Positions 63,051 through 64,000 of a stretch of DNA of 64,000 nucleotides are shown here, one piece after another. Each line of letters begins with the position of its first letter. Position 1 is the stretch's first letter. The notes beneath the pieces are model-generated. The model saw nothing but the letters and a program-made list of their open reading frames with translations, made no database searches and was not told where the DNA came from. This stretch comes from Macrococcoides psychrotolerans (GTDB lineage Bacteria > Bacillota > Bacilli > Staphylococcales > Staphylococcaceae): assembly GCF_038095555.1 (NCBI RefSeq), contig NZ_CP124591.1:930001-994000 (forward strand). The letters run 5' to 3'. The translations under genes and the position numbers were made by a program.

Positions 63051-63944
63051 ATGGAAATTACAAATAAGTTTATTACATTGAAGGATAACACACGTATTGC
63101 ATTTAAACTTTATAGACAAGAGGAAAGCAAGGGTGTCATTCAGATGCTTCATGGTATGGCCGAACACAAAGAACGTTATGATGCAGTGTGCAGATATTTC
63201 TGTGATATGGGGTATGATGTGCTGATACATGATCACAGAGGGCATGGCAAGGATATTGGAAGTTCAGAACAAGGACATTTCCCATCGATTGATACTTTGG
63301 TAGAGGATGCATATGAAATATTTGAAACATTTGATTTTAAAGGAGAATTTATTTTGTTCGGACATTCTATGGGAAGTATCGTCGCTAGAAAATATGTTAT
63401 CCGTTACCCTGGTTTATTCGATAGACTCATATTGTCAGGTACTAGTTTCTATAGTAAGAAATATGAGGCAGCTGCGCTATTGCTTAAACCACTATTAAAG
63501 ATACATCCACCCTATAAAAAGCTAGATTTCGTCAATAAATTGACTCTGAACGATTTTAATCGTAAGTTCAGACCTTTACGAACAGAGAGTGACTGGATCA
63601 GTTTGAATGAGGATAATGTCGATGCTTTTGTCTCAGATCCTGATGCAGGATTTAATATGTCGATAGGTGCTTTAAATTCAATTAATGAATCATTAAAGTT
63701 TACTAGCAGTAAGAAGAATGTTAAACGCATGAACAAATCGTTAAAGATTCTGCTTATTGCTGGTCAGGACGATCCGTTTTCTAATTTCGGGAAAGGGGTG
63801 GAAAAGACAGGTCGATTATATAAAAAATGTGGAATTAAACATGTCTTTATCCAGCTCTATGAAAATTCAAGACATGAGGTATTATTTGAAAAGAATCAAA
63901 ATGAAGTATTACAAAATATTAGAAAGTGGTTGAAGAATGAATAA
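63051..63944 (+). CDS. Alpha/beta hydrolase, monoglyceride lipase/lysophospholipase type
   Basis: 297 residues. The oxyanion region QMLHGMAEHKERYD is followed by the nucleophile elbow GHSMGS (Ser106), an acid in GQDDPFS (240/241) and His275 in NSRHEVL. The DHRGHGKD segment is typical of the Hydrolase_4 family that acts on monoacylglycerols or lysophospholipids. It lies between glpD and miaA as in staphylococci. The ATG at 63051 has AGGTGA 6 bases upstream; the ATG just before it is too close. The start of miaA overlaps its end by 8 bases. Confidence 0.88.
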   Translation: MEITNKFITLKDNTRIAFKLYRQEESKGVIQMLHGMAEHKERYDAVCRYFCDMGYDVLIHDHRGHGKDIGSSEQGHFPSIDTLVEDAYEIFETFDFKGEFILFGHSMGSIVARKYVIRYPGLFDRLILSGTSFYSKKYEAAALLLKPLLKIHPPYKKLDFVNKLTLNDFNRKFRPLRTESDWISLNEDNVDAFVSDPDAGFNMSIGALNSINESLKFTSSKKNVKRMNKSLKILLIAGQDDPFSNFGKGVEKTGRLYKKCGIKHVFIQLYENSRHEVLFEKNQNEVLQNIRKWLKNE

Positions 63945-64000
63945 AATTCCGTTAATCGTTATTGTGGGACCTACAGCTGTAGGTAAAACAGCATTAAGTA
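63937..64000 (+). CDS. miaA: tRNA dimethylallyltransferase, N-terminal start
   Basis: Partial gene leaving at the right edge; 21 codons are visible. The sequence after the start (IPLIVIVGPTAVGKTALS) contains the P-loop GPTAVGKT of MiaA, which adds dimethylallyl to A37 of tRNAs. It overlaps the hydrolase gene by 8 bases. MiaB, encoded at 51722, acts on its product. Confidence 0.9.
   Translation, partial: MNKIPLIVIVGPTAVGKTALS

Noticed and set aside
1..64000. CRISPR arrays, insertion sequences, prophage genes, tRNA or rRNA genes
   Set aside because: I saw no regularly spaced direct repeats, transposase or integrase motifs, or structural RNA sequences; nearly all the DNA is assigned to housekeeping or metabolic genes.

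Overview
The window is a low-GC Firmicutes chromosome segment whose gene order matches the Staphylococcaceae: uppS-cdsA-dxr-rseP-proS-polC-rimP-nusA-rnpM-ylxQ-infB // rbfA-truB-ribF-rpsO-pnp ... rnjB-ftsK ... pgsA-recA-rny-ymdB-korAB ... miaB-ricA-mutS-mutL-glpP-glpFKD-miaA. An interrupted infB/rbfA junction, a missing cinA and an M16 peptidase next to pnp differ from the usual Staphylococcus layout. A close staphylococcal relative such as Macrococcus is my best guess, inferred from synteny only. There are no tRNA or rRNA genes, no CRISPR arrays and no insertion sequences.

Layout. 1-14129 carries isoprenoid, phospholipid and membrane-protease genes, prolyl-tRNA synthetase, the replicative polymerase PolC and the transcription/translation operon rimP-nusA-rnpM-ylxQ-infB. 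14212-20088 holds a minus-strand block ilvD-ilvB-ilvN-ilvC-ilvA for isoleucine/valine synthesis, placed between infB and rbfA. 20441-31697 has ribosome maturation, pseudouridylation, FAD synthesis, S15, PNPase, an M16 peptidase, RNase J2, the DNA translocase FtsK and a GntR regulator. 31707-37144 is the ymfF-ymfH-ymfI-ymfK-rodZ-pgsA run. 37422-44219 has recA with a LexA box, RNase Y, YmdB and a TPP-dependent 2-oxoacid:ferredoxin oxidoreductase. 44293-51578 looks accessory: a TPP-riboswitch-controlled thiamine-precursor ABC transporter, a DedA protein and a heterodimeric ABC exporter. 51722-64000 has tRNA modification (miaB, miaA), mismatch repair and the glycerol regulon.

The most interesting signal is in the 352-base gap between ilvD and rbfA. 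The ilv transcript starts from a TTGACA-type promoter beside a 14/15 match to the CodY box. It encodes a 24-residue leader peptide with five consecutive isoleucine codons, followed by four mutually exclusive RNA pairings that end in an intrinsic terminator. This is a complete ribosome-mediated attenuator. In S. aureus the corresponding operon also contains leuABCD and its leader peptide is reported to be leucine-rich. Here leuABCD is absent and the control codons are isoleucine, which suggests that sensor and gene content changed together.

Other regulatory devices readable in the sequence are a cre-like site and GlpP-type terminator before glpFKD, a TPP riboswitch, a candidate S15 leader, a hairpin between the rimP promoter and its gene, and a 31-bp near-perfect dyad covering the promoter of the ABC exporter.
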